A DNA stretch of 35,073 nt from Thiobacillus sp. (GCA_024709425.1 JANJWS010000008.1:1-35073), one strand, 5' to 3'. Numbered from the stretch's first letter, positions 6,633 through 15,066 are shown. Notes: generated by a model not told the origin, from the sequence alone. Made by a program: numbers and translations.

Positions 6633-8567
6633 ATGGCCTTGCTAGGCTGCCATGACCTTCTATCGACCTGCGCCCGCTTGAAGCCCTACCCCACCCGCAT
6701 CGCCGAACGCCTGCTTCCGCTCCTGGAAGCCGTGCGCGCGGACGCCCTCGCGCTGGAAGCTGCGCACCAGGCGCAGGTAGACCAGGCGCATCCGGCATAT
6801 CGCGACAGCGCACGCAACCTGCTGCATTACCTGGCCCTGCGCCAGACCGACCAGCGCGAACTGCAGGACGAACTGGCCGAGCTCGGGCTCAGCCGCCTCG
6901 GACGCGCGGAAGCGCACGTGATGAGCAGCCTCGATGCAGTGCTGATTGCCCTGAACGCGCTGGCGGGGCGCCCGCCGCGCAGCGGATCCGCCGCGCCGAC
7001 GCCGGGTGCGATGAGCGTCGGGGCGACCCGGCTCGATGCGCATGCGGAAGCGCTGCTGGGGCGGGCGGCAGGCAAGCGCGCCACGCGCATCATGGTGACC
7101 ATGCCGAGCGAAGCGGCGTACCAGCCGCAACTACTGGAAGCCTTGTTGGCGGCGGGCATGGATGTGATGCGCATCAACTGCGCACACGACGACATCGAGG
7201 CGTGGCTGGCGATGATCCGCAACCTGCGCGCCGCACAGCGTGTGACGGGCCGGATGTGCCGCATCTACGCGGATCTGGCGGGTCCGAAGCTGCGTACCGG
7301 GGCCATCGCGCCACTCGGTCGCATGCTCGAATTCAAGACCCGGCGCGATACCTTCGGGCGGGTGCTGGAACCGGCCCGGGTGTGGCTGACCCCCCGCACC
7401 ACGCCGGAGGTACCACCGTTCGAGGTCGCGGCGGTGCTGCCACTGGACGGAGCGCTCTTGCAGGCGGCTCTGGCAGGCGATCACGTCGACGTCGACGACG
7501 CGCGCGGTGTACAGCGCCACCTACGCCTGGAGGCACGCCACGGCGATTCGTGGCTGGCGCTGGGCTTCCAGCACGCCTATCTCCTGGACGGTGCCAGGTG
7601 TGCCCTGTATCACGGCGAGACGTGCGTCATGGCGGGCCACGCGGGACCGCTGCCGGAGGTGGTGCAACCGCTCTTGCTGCACGTGGGGGACACCCTCCTC
7701 CTGACCCCGCCGGATCAGCTGGGCCACCCGGCCGAGCATGACGAACACGGTGCGCTGCTGCGCCCCGCCGCGATTCCCTGCATCCTGGAGGCCGTGTTCG
7801 ACGCAGCGCAGCCCGGTCAGCCGATCTGGTTCGACGATGGCAAGATCGGCGGGCACATCGTGCAGAATACCGGCCGCGAGATTCACATCGAAATCACCCA
7901 TGCGGCGCCGCAGGGCAGCAAGCTGCGCGCAGAAAAAGGCATCAACCTGCCGCAGACCGACCTGGCCATCCCCGCCCTCACCGATCTGGATCGCGAAAAC
8001 CTGCGCCTGCTGGCGCCGCATGTGGACGTCGTCGGCATGTCCTTCGTGCACTGCGCCGAAGACGTGCGGGACCTGCACGCCCGCCTCGCCGAACTGGGGG
8101 TGAGCCGCATGGGCACGGTGCTCAAGATCGAGACGCGCCAGACGTTCGAGAATCTGCCGCTGATCCTGCTTGCCGCGCTGCGCCAGCCGCCCGTGGGGGT
8201 GATGGTGGCGCGTGGCGACCTCGCGGTGGAAATCGGCTTCGAACGCCTGGCCGAAGTGCAGGAGGAAATCCTCTGGCTGTGCGAGGCTGCCCATGTGCCG
8301 GTGATCTGGGCCACCCAGGTGTTGGAAACCATGGCGCGGCGCGGCATGCCGACGCGCGCCGAAGTGTCGGACGCGGCCAAGGGGGTTCGCGCCGAGTGCG
8401 TGATGCTCAACAAGGGCCCCTATATCGCGGACACCGTGCGTTTCCTGTGCGGCGTGCTGGAACGCATGAGCGACCACCAGGCGAAGCATCGGCCGATGAT
8501 GCGCCGGCTTGCCGTCTCGAAGATCCCGCGCGAGCCGCGCCGGGCGCCGGTCACTTCGCCCGGATGA
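6633..8567 (+). CDS. pyk: Pyruvate kinase, N-terminally extended, no C-terminal regulatory domain
   Basis: This protein of about 644 aa catalyses, by family, transfer of phosphate from phosphoenolpyruvate to ADP. An N-terminal helical extension of roughly 140 residues precedes the barrel, which begins KRATRIMVTMPSEA. Catalytic motifs are present in order: MRINCAH, YADLAGPKLRTG, WFDDGKIGG, EKGINLPQTD, VGMSFVHCAEDV, LKIET (catalytic Lys and metal-binding Glu), MVARGDLAVEIGF, WATQVLETM and PTRAEVSDAAKGV. The GPK motif with Leu in place of the K+-contacting Thr, and Ala in NCAH instead of Ser, is the pattern of K+-independent enzymes. The usual C-terminal allosteric domain is missing, and the insert between GPK and DDGKI is long. 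The start is uncertain: a GTG at 6570 is in frame but sits inside the dyad of the divergent promoter; no clear ribosome site is seen for 6633. Confidence 0.82.
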   Translation: MALLGCHDLLSTCARLKPYPTRIAERLLPLLEAVRADALALEAAHQAQVDQAHPAYRDSARNLLHYLALRQTDQRELQDELAELGLSRLGRAEAHVMSSLDAVLIALNALAGRPPRSGSAAPTPGAMSVGATRLDAHAEALLGRAAGKRATRIMVTMPSEAAYQPQLLEALLAAGMDVMRINCAHDDIEAWLAMIRNLRAAQRVTGRMCRIYADLAGPKLRTGAIAPLGRMLEFKTRRDTFGRVLEPARVWLTPRTTPEVPPFEVAAVLPLDGALLQAALAGDHVDVDDARGVQRHLRLEARHGDSWLALGFQHAYLLDGARCALYHGETCVMAGHAGPLPEVVQPLLLHVGDTLLLTPPDQLGHPAEHDEHGALLRPAAIPCILEAVFDAAQPGQPIWFDDGKIGGHIVQNTGREIHIEITHAAPQGSKLRAEKGINLPQTDLAIPALTDLDRENLRLLAPHVDVVGMSFVHCAEDVRDLHARLAELGVSRMGTVLKIETRQTFENLPLILLAALRQPPVGVMVARGDLAVEIGFERLAEVQEEILWLCEAAHVPVIWATQVLETMARRGMPTRAEVSDAAKGVRAECVMLNKGPYIADTVRFLCGVLERMSDHQAKHRPMMRRLAVSKIPREPRRAPVTSPG

Positions 8568-8630
8568 AAGGGGCTAACGGGCATGGCGCGTTGCCACCCC
8601 TGAGCATGAAACACGCCACACCCGTTTCCC

Positions 8631-8662
8631 TCACCCCTGCCCTCTCCCCGAGGGAGAGGGGG
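8631..8662. repeat. GC-rich palindromic repeat, copy 1
   Basis: CCTCTCCC and GGGAGAGG form a stem with a 3-base loop, preceded by TCACCC. It lies 64 nt after the pyruvate kinase stop and could act as a transcription end or mRNA-stabilising hairpin. It is the same family as the copies at 9074, 21424, 21520 and 22968. Confidence 0.7.
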
Positions 8663-8967
8663 ACACGCAACCGCTTCGCGATGTTTCTTTCACCTTAACC
8701 CGAATAGTCCATTGGGGCGGTCGGAGAAGGAAATGCCCCCCGGCAACACAGCATGTGGCGGGCCGCAAACCTGCGGCCTGGTTTTGACTTTCCTCCCCTT
8801 ACCGCCCCGCCGGAAACCGGCCCGCCCGGACGGATCGGCGGCAAAGGTGTCTGAGCCCCGCCCACAAAAAACAAAATCAAAAACAGCCAGGCGGGGCGAG
8901 TTCTTCGCCGCCCGTTCGGCCGGGCTGGTTTCCGGGAATTCGGGGATGTCGGGGTGCCCTTCTTTGG

Positions 8968-8999
8968 GTTACTTTTCACAGGCAAGCAAGAAAAGTAAC
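8968..8999. repeat. Inverted repeat GTTACTTTTC/GAAAAGTAAC
   Basis: Perfect 10-base arms (8968-8977 and 8990-8999) are separated by 12 nt, within a stretch beginning CCCTTCTTTGG and ending CTTGCCGCC. Hairpins with this TTACTTTTC core recur in betaproteobacterial spacers to my knowledge, but only this copy is in the window. Confidence 0.6.
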
Positions 9000-9073
9000 T
9001 TGCCGCCGGGCAACTCCCGGCCAACGGTCGATGCGTCCCATGCATGCGCTGGCGACAAGCACGTGGCCGTTGT

Positions 9074-9107
9074 CACCCTCTCCCCCAGCCCCTCCCCCTC
9101 GAGGGGG
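9074..9107. repeat. GC-rich palindromic repeat, copy 2
   Basis: The sequence begins CACCCTCTCCCCCAGCCC and ends in a CCCCCTCGAGGGGG stem. The CACCCTCTCC head is shared with copies 4 and 5, which gives the element an orientation. It lies about 110 nt past the 3' end of the porin gene. Confidence 0.7.
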
Positions 9108-9214
9108 ACGGTAGCTTGGCGCGAGCAGGCATGCCTGCGGCAGGCGCCCGCGCGTATCGCCGTTTCGGCCGACCCGCTGGATGCTTGGCACATCGGCCAA
9201 TGGACAATCTGGGC

Positions 9215-10510
9215 TTAATAGATCCAGGTGAGCTGCACGCTGATGCGGTCACCGAGGTTGGCGGGGATCGCCAGGGCATTGGTCCGCGGCACCCCCTCGG
9301 CGATGGCTTCGGGATACGGGACCTCGCCGCCGCGCCACTCGTAGTTGAGACTGATCCGCGTGTCCTTACGCGCAAAGTGCTGCAGCGCAAGCGTCGTGGC
9401 TTCCGGCACTCGGGTATTGGCCGGGTGGCTCGTCATCAGGTGCAGCACGTCGTAGCGCAGGTCCACCTCCCACTTTGGATGAAAACGCCACCCCCCCTCC
9501 AGATACCACCCGTCGGCAGTCTCGTCGACGCCGACGGCGTAGGGGTTTCCGGAAAACGGCGGGTTCAGTCCCGCGATGATCATGCCGTTGCCGCGGAGAT
9601 AGGATCCGGCCAGCCGGTAGCGGCCTTTCAGGTACTTGAAGCCGATCCCCTCGCGGATGCGGCGATGGTCCGCTGTGCCGAAGTGTCGCTCGCCCGCCAG
9701 GCGCCACGCAAAGACCGAGACATCCTGGCGCAGTGGGCCTGCGCCGCCGAAGATATATGACGCCTGCAAGCGCAGGGTGAGGTCCATATGGCCGTCTTGG
9801 TCGGCAAGGTGGTCGATTTCGCCGCCGTTGGAGACCATTGCCGCGTAGGAGCCTTCCCAGCGACCGTGAGTGAACCAGTCGTAGACCTGCACGCCCCAGT
9901 CATGGAAGCAACTGCATCCGCTCGTGGCCGCACCGCTCGCGAGCGTGGGGTTCGATGACGAGCCTGCGAAACGCAGCGGCTGTTCGATCAGCAGGTTCTG
10001 CGTGACGTTGCTGAAATAGATATACGGTGAGAGGTTGGGCCCCGCCATGACGGCTTCCTCGTCGGTGGGAACCTTGAACAATCCGGCACGGACGCGCGCG
10101 CCCGGCAGGTGGTTGAAGGTGAGTGACAGGCTGGCGAGCATGACGTCGCGCTCGGTGGTCAGCGCGTTGCGGCCCGCATCGACGAGCGCGTAGTAATTGA
10201 TCTTGTCGGTGAGCCGGCCGCGTGCGCCGAAGCGCGCACGCATGAACTGGAACTGCGACGTGTCCTCGAAATTCGGTTGCACCTGATTGCTGAAGATGTA
10301 TTGCCCGTTGTAGGCGGCAAGCGGTCCCATGAGGCCGGCAACCGGTTCGGCGTCGATGTGGGTGTAAGTAGGCTGCAGGATGATGAACGGACGTACACGC
10401 GGGGCATCCGGCGCTTCGTTCCCGAAGACCTCCAGCCAGTTGGCGGCCTGGACTGCCCATGGCAGCGCACAGGCGCAGGCGGCGATCACCCGGATCAGCG
10501 TGGTCATCAT
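9215..10510 (-). CDS. Outer-membrane beta-barrel porin-like protein
   Basis: This 431-aa protein has a signal peptide (MMTTLIRVIAACACALPWAVQA). The mature part has the alternating aromatic/polar strands of an outer-membrane barrel: FQFMRARFGARGRLTDKINYYALVDAG, repeated WxxEGGW-type strands, and a C-terminal strand ending in aromatic Tyr (RISVQLTWIY), the usual BAM signal. It resembles phosphate-selective (OprO/OprP-like) or short-chain porins in layout, but specificity is not readable. A CSC pair in a predicted loop (TSGCSCFHDWG) is unusual for a porin. Its start codon overlaps the stop of the GGDEF/EAL gene (ATGA), so translation is coupled to it. The context suggests it admits the ligand sensed by the upstream partners; this is inference. 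Confidence 0.72.
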   Translation of the reverse strand: MMTTLIRVIAACACALPWAVQAANWLEVFGNEAPDAPRVRPFIILQPTYTHIDAEPVAGLMGPLAAYNGQYIFSNQVQPNFEDTSQFQFMRARFGARGRLTDKINYYALVDAGRNALTTERDVMLASLSLTFNHLPGARVRAGLFKVPTDEEAVMAGPNLSPYIYFSNVTQNLLIEQPLRFAGSSSNPTLASGAATSGCSCFHDWGVQVYDWFTHGRWEGSYAAMVSNGGEIDHLADQDGHMDLTLRLQASYIFGGAGPLRQDVSVFAWRLAGERHFGTADHRRIREGIGFKYLKGRYRLAGSYLRGNGMIIAGLNPPFSGNPYAVGVDETADGWYLEGGWRFHPKWEVDLRYDVLHLMTSHPANTRVPEATTLALQHFARKDTRISLNYEWRGGEVPYPEAIAEGVPRTNALAIPANLGDRISVQLTWIY

Positions 10511-13242
10511 TTCCCGCCCCGCATCGCGCCGGTGGCAACACAGACGATCTCCTCCCCTGCCCCACGCTGCCCCGTATTCTCCCGCAACCAGCTTTCCAGT
10601 TGCGCGAGTGGCATGGGCCTGGCGAACAGGTAGCCTTGCAGGCAATTGACCCCGATCTCCCCCAGCATGGCCGCGGTATCCGCCGTCTCCACGCCTTCCG
10701 CCACCGTATTGAGACCGAGGGCGTGGGCCATGTTGACGATGGCCTGCACCATGCTGCGGCCAGCCGGTTCATGCAGCCGGCGCACGAAGGAAATGTCGAT
10801 CTTCAGCTCCACCGCGTTCATCTCGTGCAGCTGCGAGAGCGAGGAATAGCCGGTGCCGAAGTCGTCGATGGCAATGAGAAAACCAGCCTTGCGCAGCTCC
10901 TGTACACGGTCGGCGCCGCGTTCGACGTCGTGCAGTGCGAGGCTTTCCGTCACTTCGAGCACCAGCTGGTCTGACCGCAGACCGCGCCGGCCGACTTCTT
11001 CCGACAGTTGTTCGGCGAAGGCATTGACGAACAGCTGTCGCTTGGAAATGTTAACCGCCATCTGCGGAGGGAAGCCCTGTCGCTGCAGGTGCTGCAAGGC
11101 ATCCAGGCTGTCGAGCAGGATCTGGTGACCGAGGGTGTGGATGAGGCCAAGGTTTTCCGCCATGGGGATGAAGGTGGCGGGGCTGATCCAGCCATGCTCC
11201 GCATCCTGCCAGCGAGCCAGGACTTCCACAGCGGTACAGCGGCCGGTTCTTGCGTCCACAATGGGCTGGAACCAAGTCTGGATGAGTCCCTGATCGATGG
11301 CTTCGGCGAGACGGTTCTGGATGTAAAGGTCGGCCTTGCCGGTGTCCTTGCGCGCCATGTCCTGAAAGAAACATACCTGGTTGCGGCCCTGCGATTTGGC
11401 GTGGAACATGGCACGGTCCGCATGCGAGAAGAGTGTCTCGACGTCGTCGCCGTCAAGCGGATAGATCGCCGCGCCCATGCTGAAGGTGACACGGATTTCG
11501 CTGCCATCCAGATCGAGTGGCGATTGCAGTGCCGCGACCACCTTGTCCGCCACCTGTCGCACATCCGCTTCGCGGTCCATGTCGGGCAGCAGCAGCACGA
11601 ACTCGTCGCCGCCCCAGCGCGCCAGCGTGTCCCCTGCACGCAGCGATTTTCGCAGGCGCTCGGCGAACGACACCAGCAGACGGTCGCCGGCCTTGTGGCC
11701 GAGGGTATCGTTCACCGTCTTGAAGTGATCGAGGTCGATGAAACAGACGCCGACCTTGCCCTCGTTGCGCGAGGCAAGGCGCAGCGCGATCTTGAAGCGG
11801 TCTTCCAGCAACACGCGATTGGGCAGCCCCGTCAGCGAATCGTGCAGCGCCATATGGGTGATCTGCTGCTCGTGCAGATAGGTCTGGGTGACGTCGCGCA
11901 GTACGCCGCGGATGAACGATTCGCGACCCTGCCCGCTCCCCGATACCATCAGCCGCGCCTCCACCCAGCTGTCATGTGTCTGCCCTGGCCGTGGGCACAG
12001 GCGCAGACGCACCGTCGCGCTGTGACGGTCACCCGTTGCCAGCTGGGTGAGTTGCGTCTGCAGCAAGGGAACGTCCTCCGCAAGGACGAAATCGTGGAGG
12101 CTGCATCCCACACTGTTGTCGTTGCCTGTCAGCTTGTTCCAGCCGGGACTCGTGCGCTGGAGCATGCCGCCGGCGTCAATTTCGATAACCGCCTCCTCCA
12201 GCAGTGCCAGCGTTTCGAGATAGCTGCGCTGTTCCTGATCACGTGCCTCGACCGTGTGCACCAAGTGCTCGAAGGCCCGGGCGGTTTTCTGGATTTCGTC
12301 ATCACGAAGAAGTGCCGGCGCCAGTGCCCGGCCCAGGGAGGTGTGGTCATGCCCTTCGGCATAGCGGCGGGCGCCCTCGCCCAGGGCGGCGATGCGCCGG
12401 ACCGTTTGCGACAGCCAGCGTCCCAGGCCGAACCACAAGAGGAAGGTGATGAGCAGGGTGGCGATGATCGGCCGGACGACGAAATGCGAGAAGGGATAGA
12501 TGTCCGACTGGTCTCGGTAGGCAACGAGCATCGGCGCCTCTTTGCCGGCGTTTGCAAGCCAGGGAATATCCACGCGCAGGAAATGATCCGGATCGCCTAG
12601 CGCTGCCTGATCACCGGCCTTCGAACTGGCCATGACCTGCCCAGCGTGGAGCAAATGCAGCACCGTCTGCGGAATCGCCAGATCACGCAAGAGGGAATTC
12701 GACAAGGCCTTGAAGAGGACCAGTTGCCCCTGCCCCGAGGGGCCGAGCCAGATCGGAAGTCGATACACCGCATAGAGTTGGCGGTACTCCGGCACGTACA
12801 GCCAGGGCGCGGCGGTCTGCACATGCTTCTGCAAGGTGGCGACCTCCGATCCGTAACCGTACAGGACATCTCGCCCGGCATCGAGAAGCACGAGATTGGA
12901 AAAATCGTTGAATGCCCATTGTGCGTTAAGGTAGGACGTGAGCATCGGCCAGCGGTTGTCCCCCTCGGCCTCCAGGATGCGCGAGAACTCCAGCCGTGCA
13001 ACCAGTTGTGCGGCAGCCACCTGCCGCGCGTTTTCCTGGCGCGGCAGGATGTCGGCATAAAACTGGCGAATCTGTTCCTGCCGCAGTGCCAGTTCTCGCT
13101 GGTTCAGCCATTGGTGGACCAGCGCGCCAAACGTGAAGAGAAAGACCGCCGCGATCAGCGCAACCAACAGCATGCGGCGAATCGCCTGGGTGCGGAGCGA
13201 CTCGCCCTCTAATGCAACCCGGTTCGCCGCGTGCTTCAGCAT
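10507..13242 (-). CDS. Membrane sensor with HAMP-like, PAS, GGDEF and EAL domains
   Basis: This 911-aa inner-membrane protein has TM1 at about residues 23-45, a periplasmic domain of about 210 residues, TM2 at about 257-277 and a HAMP-like linker. A PAS domain (about 345-455), a GGDEF domain (about 465-630) and an EAL domain (about 645-890) follow. The GGDEF motif is intact (544-548) and the inhibitory I-site RAGD (535-538) sits the required five residues before it. In the EAL half the motif is EVL (673-675), with AVNIS, EVTES, IDDFGTGYS, Lys814 and AEGVET all present, so both cyclase and phosphodiesterase activity on c-di-GMP are possible. The ATG at 13242 shares its A with the stop of the upstream binding-protein gene. 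The periplasmic domain is the likely input, perhaps from that protein. Confidence 0.92.
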   Translation of the reverse strand: MLKHAANRVALEGESLRTQAIRRMLLVALIAAVFLFTFGALVHQWLNQRELALRQEQIRQFYADILPRQENARQVAAAQLVARLEFSRILEAEGDNRWPMLTSYLNAQWAFNDFSNLVLLDAGRDVLYGYGSEVATLQKHVQTAAPWLYVPEYRQLYAVYRLPIWLGPSGQGQLVLFKALSNSLLRDLAIPQTVLHLLHAGQVMASSKAGDQAALGDPDHFLRVDIPWLANAGKEAPMLVAYRDQSDIYPFSHFVVRPIIATLLITFLLWFGLGRWLSQTVRRIAALGEGARRYAEGHDHTSLGRALAPALLRDDEIQKTARAFEHLVHTVEARDQEQRSYLETLALLEEAVIEIDAGGMLQRTSPGWNKLTGNDNSVGCSLHDFVLAEDVPLLQTQLTQLATGDRHSATVRLRLCPRPGQTHDSWVEARLMVSGSGQGRESFIRGVLRDVTQTYLHEQQITHMALHDSLTGLPNRVLLEDRFKIALRLASRNEGKVGVCFIDLDHFKTVNDTLGHKAGDRLLVSFAERLRKSLRAGDTLARWGGDEFVLLLPDMDREADVRQVADKVVAALQSPLDLDGSEIRVTFSMGAAIYPLDGDDVETLFSHADRAMFHAKSQGRNQVCFFQDMARKDTGKADLYIQNRLAEAIDQGLIQTWFQPIVDARTGRCTAVEVLARWQDAEHGWISPATFIPMAENLGLIHTLGHQILLDSLDALQHLQRQGFPPQMAVNISKRQLFVNAFAEQLSEEVGRRGLRSDQLVLEVTESLALHDVERGADRVQELRKAGFLIAIDDFGTGYSSLSQLHEMNAVELKIDISFVRRLHEPAGRSMVQAIVNMAHALGLNTVAEGVETADTAAMLGEIGVNCLQGYLFARPMPLAQLESWLRENTGQRGAGEEIVCVATGAMRGGK

Positions 13243-14285
13243 CAGCGGATCCCGCCTACCAGGCGATCATCGATCAGCGCGCGGATATCGACGCCAGTGG
13301 GAAAAGGTGTTCCGGTGGCATCCAGGAACTGCCGGGTCGCCTCGACATCCGCCTGCGGGAAACTGCCGTCCGTGCTGTACAGTCCGGGCAAGCGTTTCAT
13401 CGTCGCCGCGAGATCACGCGCCAGATCCTTGTCGGGCAGGCCAAGTCTTGCGACGACGATCTCGGGTGCATTCCTGCGCATCCAGTCAAGCGAACGCTGC
13501 AGCATACGAACCATGCGCTCGGCCCGTTGCGGGTCGGCCGCCATCTGTTCCGGCGTGCTCGCGATCACTGCGCGTAAATGCTTGCGCCCGACGACATGGG
13601 CGGGATAATTGGGGTCTGACAGGCTGACCAGCTGGGCGCCGATTTTCTTGCGCACCAGCGTGCCTGCAAGAGGTTCTTCACAGAACACGGCATCGACGGC
13701 ACCGCTGGCCAGCGCACCCCGCATGCCGTCCAGGTTCATGCCAGCGGGGACCCAGCGCACCTCGTGGCGTTTCAAGCCGTATGCATCGAGCCAGAGTTCC
13801 GTCAAGAGCTGCAGGACGGTCTTGCTGGAGGGGCTGCCGAGTGGAAGCCCGATGCTTCGCCCCTTGAGATCCTTCACGCTGCGGATCTGTGCCGCGAGAT
13901 CGTTGCGCACCAGGATGGAATAGGGTGCGACGCCACTGGTGACTGACGCGATTGCCACGACCTTGATGTCGCGTGCAAGCACGCCCGGCATCGCGGTGAA
14001 CCCGGTGGCCGCGAAATGGGCGTCTCCGGCGACCATGTTCTCCAGCGTTTGCACACCGCTGGGGAAGTGATGGATCGCCAGTTCGGTTCCCAGTTGCCGG
14101 TCGATTCCGAGGCGGGGGATCAGTTCGACCGGCACGAAGGGCAGCAGATGCGGGCCAGGGACATTGATGCGGATCAGCATGCGCTTGCTGTTGTGCGCAC
14201 GAGCCGAAGCGGCGCAGGGCATCAGACCCAGTGCCAGCAGCGCCTGTAGTGCCGCTCTTCTCGTCATCTTCCGTGTCCGCTGCAT
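13242..14285 (-). CDS. ABC-type (NMT1/SsuA-like) periplasmic substrate-binding protein
   Basis: This 347-aa protein has a twin-arginine-like export signal (MTRRAALQALLALGLMP) followed by ASARA. The mature fold resembles nitrate/sulfonate/thiamine-precursor binding proteins: LENMVAGDAHFAATGF, the domain-linking VKDLKGRSIGLPLGSPSSKTV, then LDGMRGALASGAVDAVFCEEPLAG. No permease or ATPase gene is near. Instead it is the first gene of a coupled trio with a membrane GGDEF/EAL protein (TGATG overlap) and a porin. I infer a sensory co-receptor role rather than transport. The start at 14285 has a weak AAGAAA site; the Met at 14267 is the alternative and would begin directly at the RR motif. The ligand is unknown. 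Confidence 0.8.
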   Translation of the reverse strand: MQRTRKMTRRAALQALLALGLMPCAASARAHNSKRMLIRINVPGPHLLPFVPVELIPRLGIDRQLGTELAIHHFPSGVQTLENMVAGDAHFAATGFTAMPGVLARDIKVVAIASVTSGVAPYSILVRNDLAAQIRSVKDLKGRSIGLPLGSPSSKTVLQLLTELWLDAYGLKRHEVRWVPAGMNLDGMRGALASGAVDAVFCEEPLAGTLVRKKIGAQLVSLSDPNYPAHVVGRKHLRAVIASTPEQMAADPQRAERMVRMLQRSLDWMRRNAPEIVVARLGLPDKDLARDLAATMKRLPGLYSTDGSFPQADVEATRQFLDATGTPFPTGVDIRALIDDRLVGGIR

Positions 14286-14992
14286 TTTTCTTGTCAGGTG
14301 CCGCTCGCGCGGCCTTCGGCCTCGTGTATTCGACGTGGTCTGCCTGCTGCCGGGCCCGCGCGCTTCGACCCGGATAACTCATTCGGGGGCAGCAAGCGTT
14401 TCAGCCGCGCCGAAACTCGACCTGCAACCCATTGTTTTCGTAATGGCGCAACAGTCGACGAAGGGTCCGGATTCGACCGTCCGGACTGATACCGGCGGCA
14501 TCAGGGGTATCAACGGCCACAACCCCCCTCGTCTTGATGCTGACCGTGATGCGAACCACCCCGGTGGCGTTGCACGCGCGCTTGAAGTGACAACGTTCAT
14601 CGTGTCACGATTCTCAAAAAGTCACGTCAAATCATGGTGATAACGAGTCAAGCAACCCGGCTGGACAAGTATGGCACGGGCCTGGCCGAGGCGCGCGGTG
14701 CAGGCCATGCGGCGACGGTATTCATCGCGCCCCCTGGGAAGATTTCGTGCGAGCGACGAAGCCGTGACACGCCGCTGCCCCAAGCGGCGGCACGCTCGCC
14801 CCAGTCGCGAGGCCGGCCCGGGGGTTGCGGATCAAAGCACTCCCTAGCCGTTTCCCCGTCCCCTCGGATGATGCCTCCAAGCGATCAACACAGCCGCCAA
14901 ATGCGCATAGGCGCCGCTTCGGTCGAAGCCCGCCGAGCGGAACGCGGGGGCTCTCGCGATGCCTCACGCCGATAAACCCGACAAAGAGATGC
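14286..14992. other. Spacer between the sensory trio and feoB
   Basis: This 700-nt region lies between divergent genes. It should hold the promoter of the binding-protein operon, which I could not locate with confidence. It contains one possible small frame at 14401-14559. The remainder, including 14640-14950, is GC-rich with no motif I recognise. Codon use in the other frames is unlike real genes. Confidence 0.4.
14401..14559 (-). CDS. Possible small protein or remnant, 52 aa
   Basis: A minus-strand frame starting at a GTG (14559) reads MVRITVSIKTRG, then ends GRIRTLRRLLRHYENNGLQ followed by six residues. The frame is open about 15 codons further upstream without an ATG. The amino-acid make-up is protein-like and third positions are moderately GC-rich, but there is no ribosome site and I recognise no family. 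It may be the tail of a deleted gene. Confidence 0.22.
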   Translation of the reverse strand: MVRITVSIKTRGVVAVDTPDAAGISPDGRIRTLRRLLRHYENNGLQVEFRRG

Positions 14993-15021
14993 TTGACTCG
15001 TTTGAGCTGAGTGCGCATTAT
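14993..15021 (+). promoter_or_regulatory. Promoter of feoB
   Basis: TTGACT (14993-14998) is followed after 17 nt by CATTAT (15016-15021), overlapping a TATAAT at 15019. A perfect 16-base palindrome GCGCATTATAATGCGC (15013-15028) covers the -10 and could be an operator. Confidence 0.55.
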
Positions 15022-15026
15022 AATGC

Positions 15027-15045
15027 GCGAACCATTCTCATTATT
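15027..15045. promoter_or_regulatory. Fur-box-like site before feoB
   Basis: GCGAACCATTCTCATTATT matches 12 of 19 positions of the Fur consensus, with the best agreement in the CATTAT half. It sits at the expected transcription start of feoB, where Fur-Fe(II) binding would block initiation. Iron control of feoB is usual; the match itself is moderate. Confidence 0.45.
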
Positions 15046-15066
15046 GTTTTCTTTCTCCACATCCCT

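Larger units (their letters stand above)
8568..9214. other. Repeat-rich spacer without a convincing gene
   Basis: This 650-nt spacer lies between the converging pyruvate kinase and porin genes. It holds two copies of a GC-rich palindromic repeat (8631-8662 and 9074-9107), a 10-base-arm hairpin (8968-8999), and an inverted GCCCCGCC/GGCGGGGC pair (8855-8862 and 8890-8897) flanking an A-rich loop. Open frames across it (for example 8695-9045 on the minus strand) are low in complexity and follow the repeats, so I do not accept them as genes. Confidence 0.6.

Noticed and set aside
8695..9045. 116-codon minus-strand frame in the pyruvate kinase-porin spacer
   Set aside because: It runs through the GTTACTTTTC hairpin and other inverted repeats, has low-complexity Pro/Arg/Gly content and no ribosome site; frames like this arise from repeats.
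11008..12600. 530-codon plus-strand frame opposite the GGDEF/EAL gene
   Set aside because: It is the mirror of a clear GGDEF/EAL gene; the length comes from high GC third positions and it has no recognisable domain.
14640..14950. Possible transposase or integrase remnant before feoB
   Set aside because: No frame gave catalytic or DNA-binding motifs, and no terminal inverted repeats or target duplications were seen.
14959..15066. Longer FeoB reading from an ATG at 14959
   Set aside because: The extra 36 codons cover the promoter hexamers, the palindrome and the Fur-like site, and add no FeoB-like sequence.
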